From positions 1-7,923 of the forward strand of contig JAUWLK010000118.1 of NCBI GenBank assembly GCA_030613745.1: 7,923 nucleotides of DNA, read 5' to 3'. Shown here piece by piece: positions 5,680 to 7,923 of this stretch (its first letter is position 1; each line of letters begins with the position of its first letter). Source of the stretch: Flavobacteriaceae bacterium (GTDB lineage: Bacteria; Bacteroidota; Bacteroidia; Flavobacteriales; Flavobacteriaceae). The notes beneath the pieces are model-generated. The model was not told where the DNA came from and searched no databases. It worked only from the letters and a program-made list of their open reading frames with translations. Position numbers and translations under genes: made by a program.

Positions 5680-7923
5680 TTAGAAACTATATCTTAAGCC
5701 AAATTGCATTTGCCATCTTGAATCTAAACTTGCATCATAACCAAAGGTTTTTTGCAAATTACCATCAAATGTATAAGTTGGAATTTTGCTTACTGCATCA
5801 ACTGTTACACCAATTGGTTGAACAGAATTAACTCGTTCAATAACACCCCAATCAGAGCTAATCATATTACCAAAGTTTAAGATATCAATACTAAATTGAA
5901 CAGTATGTTTTTTCTCTTTTATTTTGAAATTGTAATCTTGTAATAATTTTACATCTATTCTACTTCTCCAAGGAGATAATGCATCATATCTTTCAGCATA
6001 CTTGCCTCTTCTACCACTTAAATAATCATCTTGCTTGATATAATTATCATAAGCAGTTGCCTGATCAGGACTTGCAAAATTCATTGAGCTTACTTCACCC
6101 GAAGTTGGAACATAAATTAAATCGTTTAAGTTAGATCCATCACCATTGATATCTCCTCCATAAGTATAAGAGAATCTATTACCTTGTGCATATTCCATAA
6201 ATGATGAAATAGTGGTTGCCCATTTTCCATTACCATAAGTCCATACTTTACTAATAACTGCAATAAATCTGTGATCATCACCATATTTAGAATGTGCTAA
6301 AACATCGTCATTTACATTACCAACAGCAGGATTTCCAACAAATGCATCACCTGTTATTTCAGCTTCAATTGAATTAACATCTTGCGCATTTAAAAAGTTA
6401 TAGGCTACGCTTGCATAAAAATCATTTTTAAATTGTTTTTCTAGTTTAGCTGACCAGTTAAACGAATAACCTTTGTCAGAGTTGGTAAAAACAAATGCTC
6501 CGTTTTGGAATGAATTTTTATCAGCATCAGTATAAATTGCACGGTTATCAACACCTTGTAATGATCCAGAAGGAGGTTTTAATCCCCAGTTTTGTACATG
6601 AGCACCATTGATGTCTTTTGTGTAACTAATGTCTGTAGAGGCGATCAAACCATTTTCAAATTTATAATCAGCTCCAAGATTTGTACGCCAAACTGAAGGC
6701 CATTGGAAATCAGGATCAACAACTTGATAGAAGAAGAAATTTGGTGAACCAATCTGATTTCCCATCCATACAAATGGTAATCTACCGGTAAATATACCTG
6801 AACCTCCTCTTATTTGGAATGTATTATCGCCTTTTATATCCCAATTGAATCCAAATCTAGGAGAAAATATTATATCATTAGTTGGCATTTGAGTACTGTC
6901 AAAATGAACTTCATCACCAGTTTCAGGATCAAAATACTCTATTGATGGAATATAACAACATTGTGTATCGATAAAGTCCTGTGCATATTGTGAAGATGTA
7001 AAATAAAGTGGTTTGTCAAAACGAATACCAAAGGTTAATTTGAAATTATCTGTAGCATTCCATTCATCTTGTAAATAAAATGACATTTGTCCAACATCCA
7101 TTTTATACCAGTTAAATCCGCCAGGATTTCCTTGGCCATTAGCTTCTAAACTTTCATCAAAAGCTATTGCATCTGCTAAACCATCAGCTATTGATGGATC
7201 ATTAATAAAATCATTAACAGAACCTGAAGTTGGGAAAAATACTCCACGAGCACCATAAGATCCTAAATTAAATGAGTTTCCGAATTTAAATTTTTCAAAA
7301 GAAAACCCTATAGTAAATACATGATTTCCTGTAAAATAAGTTAAGTTATTTGTTAATTGGAAAACTGTTTGTTCTAATTTATTATTTATAGAGAATGGTT
7401 CATGACCTGCAATTATATAGTTTGAACCATTTTCTTGTATTGTAAAAGTTGGTGCAGGTGTAGATAAAGGATTTCTAAAATCATTAAACTCAGTATAACC
7501 AACTTGTAATTTATTACTTACATTATCAGTAAGATTAGAGTTTAATTCAAATAAGACAGAATTCAACTCATTATTAATTTGATATCCAGTATTCTCAAAT
7601 TGTAAAGTATTGGCATCCGGACCTCTAAACCCTAAGGCTGTTGGATGTGCAGGTTGCTCTCTGGAAGCATTCAAGAAATTATAAATAATAGCCAAACGGT
7701 TATTATCATTAATATTCCAGTCTAATTTAATGATACCTTTAACCGATTCGGTTAAATATGTGAAATCTTTATAAGCACCAGGATCATACCCTAAAGCTAA
7801 TAAGCTTTGTTGTACTGCTATCATATCACTTTCAGTAACTCTTGATTCATTAATTGCACCAGACCCCGTATTAGGTACCCAAGAAGAACCTAAATCTGTT
7901 CTTTCATCTTTTTCAAAATTTGC
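5680..7923 (-). CDS. Oar-like TonB-dependent outer membrane receptor, C-terminal part (5' end outside window)
   Basis: An outer membrane beta-barrel that imports or binds an unknown substrate, driven by TonB. The frame is open to the right edge: 33 further codons (7825-7923, ANFEKDERTDLGSSW...) precede the first Met at 7824, so the gene is cut, and 747 residues are visible. The signal peptide, carboxypeptidase-regulatory-like domain and plug are presumed to lie beyond the window. The visible part matches Oar-type receptors: ERTDLGSSW at the barrel entry, KLDWNINDNNRLAIIYNFLNAS, the GHEPFSINNKLEQTVFQLTN region, SFYLQDEWNATDNFKLTFG, and alternating amphipathic strands. The last strand ends GLRYSF with terminal Phe, as barrel-assembly substrates do. 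DINGDGSNLND (6121-6153) has the spacing of a calcium-binding EF-hand/dockerin-type loop and is typical of the family. A vicinal Cys pair (QCCYIP, 6955-6960) sits in a probable surface loop. No SusD partner follows; the gene ends at a terminator. Substrate unknown. Confidence 0.9.
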   Translation of the reverse strand, partial: ANFEKDERTDLGSSWVPNTGSGAINESRVTESDMIAVQQSLLALGYDPGAYKDFTYLTESVKGIIKLDWNINDNNRLAIIYNFLNASREQPAHPTALGFRGPDANTLQFENTGYQINNELNSVLFELNSNLTDNVSNKLQVGYTEFNDFRNPLSTPAPTFTIQENGSNYIIAGHEPFSINNKLEQTVFQLTNNLTYFTGNHVFTIGFSFEKFKFGNSFNLGSYGARGVFFPTSGSVNDFINDPSIADGLADAIAFDESLEANGQGNPGGFNWYKMDVGQMSFYLQDEWNATDNFKLTFGIRFDKPLYFTSSQYAQDFIDTQCCYIPSIEYFDPETGDEVHFDSTQMPTNDIIFSPRFGFNWDIKGDNTFQIRGGSGIFTGRLPFVWMGNQIGSPNFFFYQVVDPDFQWPSVWRTNLGADYKFENGLIASTDISYTKDINGAHVQNWGLKPPSGSLQGVDNRAIYTDADKNSFQNGAFVFTNSDKGYSFNWSAKLEKQFKNDFYASVAYNFLNAQDVNSIEAEITGDAFVGNPAVGNVNDDVLAHSKYGDDHRFIAVISKVWTYGNGKWATTISSFMEYAQGNRFSYTYGGDINGDGSNLNDLIYVPTSGEVSSMNFASPDQATAYDNYIKQDDYLSGRRGKYAERYDALSPWRSRIDVKLLQDYNFKIKEKKHTVQFSIDILNFGNMISSDWGVIERVNSVQPIGVTVDAVSKIPTYTFDGNLQKTFGYDASLDSRWQMQFGLRYSF

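Noticed and set aside
7822..7824. ATG as the start of the TonB-dependent receptor
   Set aside because: The frame is open for 33 more codons to the window edge with Oar-family-like sequence, and this Met lies within the barrel region, so the true start is outside the window.

Overview
The window is very AT-rich. Its proteins point to a member of the Bacteroidota, most likely a marine-type flavobacterium. The evidence is a PriA whose N-terminus has the flavobacterial form, an Oar-like TonB-dependent receptor ending in an aromatic residue, a secreted Tyr-rich repeat protein of a type common in Flavobacteriaceae, and almost no Shine-Dalgarno sequences ahead of genes. I cannot name a genus.

Layout, left to right. 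(1) An exported cysteine-type glutathione peroxidase lies on the + strand (42-638). (2) A strong 13-bp hairpin (685-718) serves as a shared terminator between it and the convergent next gene. (3) A secreted protein of unknown function lies on the - strand (731-1906). It has short Tyr/Gly repeats followed by a 190-residue, extremely basic, low-complexity tail. (4) A 250-bp divergent intergenic region (1907-2156) holds small palindromes and a pyrimidine-rich tract. (5) priA, the replication-restart helicase, lies on the + strand (2157-4601). Its homology runs upstream of every ATG, GTG or TTG in frame, so the best start is an ATT codon at 2157. (6) A purine-rich tract (4600-4640) resembles the inverted complement of the tract upstream of priA. 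(7) A membrane di-iron hydroxylase lies on the - strand (4650-5552). It resembles animal alkylglycerol monooxygenase more than sterol desaturases. (8) An intrinsic terminator (5625-5657) follows the last gene. (9) An Oar-like TonB-dependent receptor lies on the - strand (5680-7923). It is open at the right edge, so its signal peptide, regulatory domain and plug lie outside the window.

The genes look like independent housekeeping and envelope units. Each is separated by terminators or orientation switches, and no operon or defence/mobile cassette is visible. I see no tRNA, rRNA, CRISPR array or transposase. The points most worth checking are the non-canonical priA start, the AGMO-like enzyme, and the basic-tailed secreted protein. 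I did not find a convincing undescribed multi-gene system.
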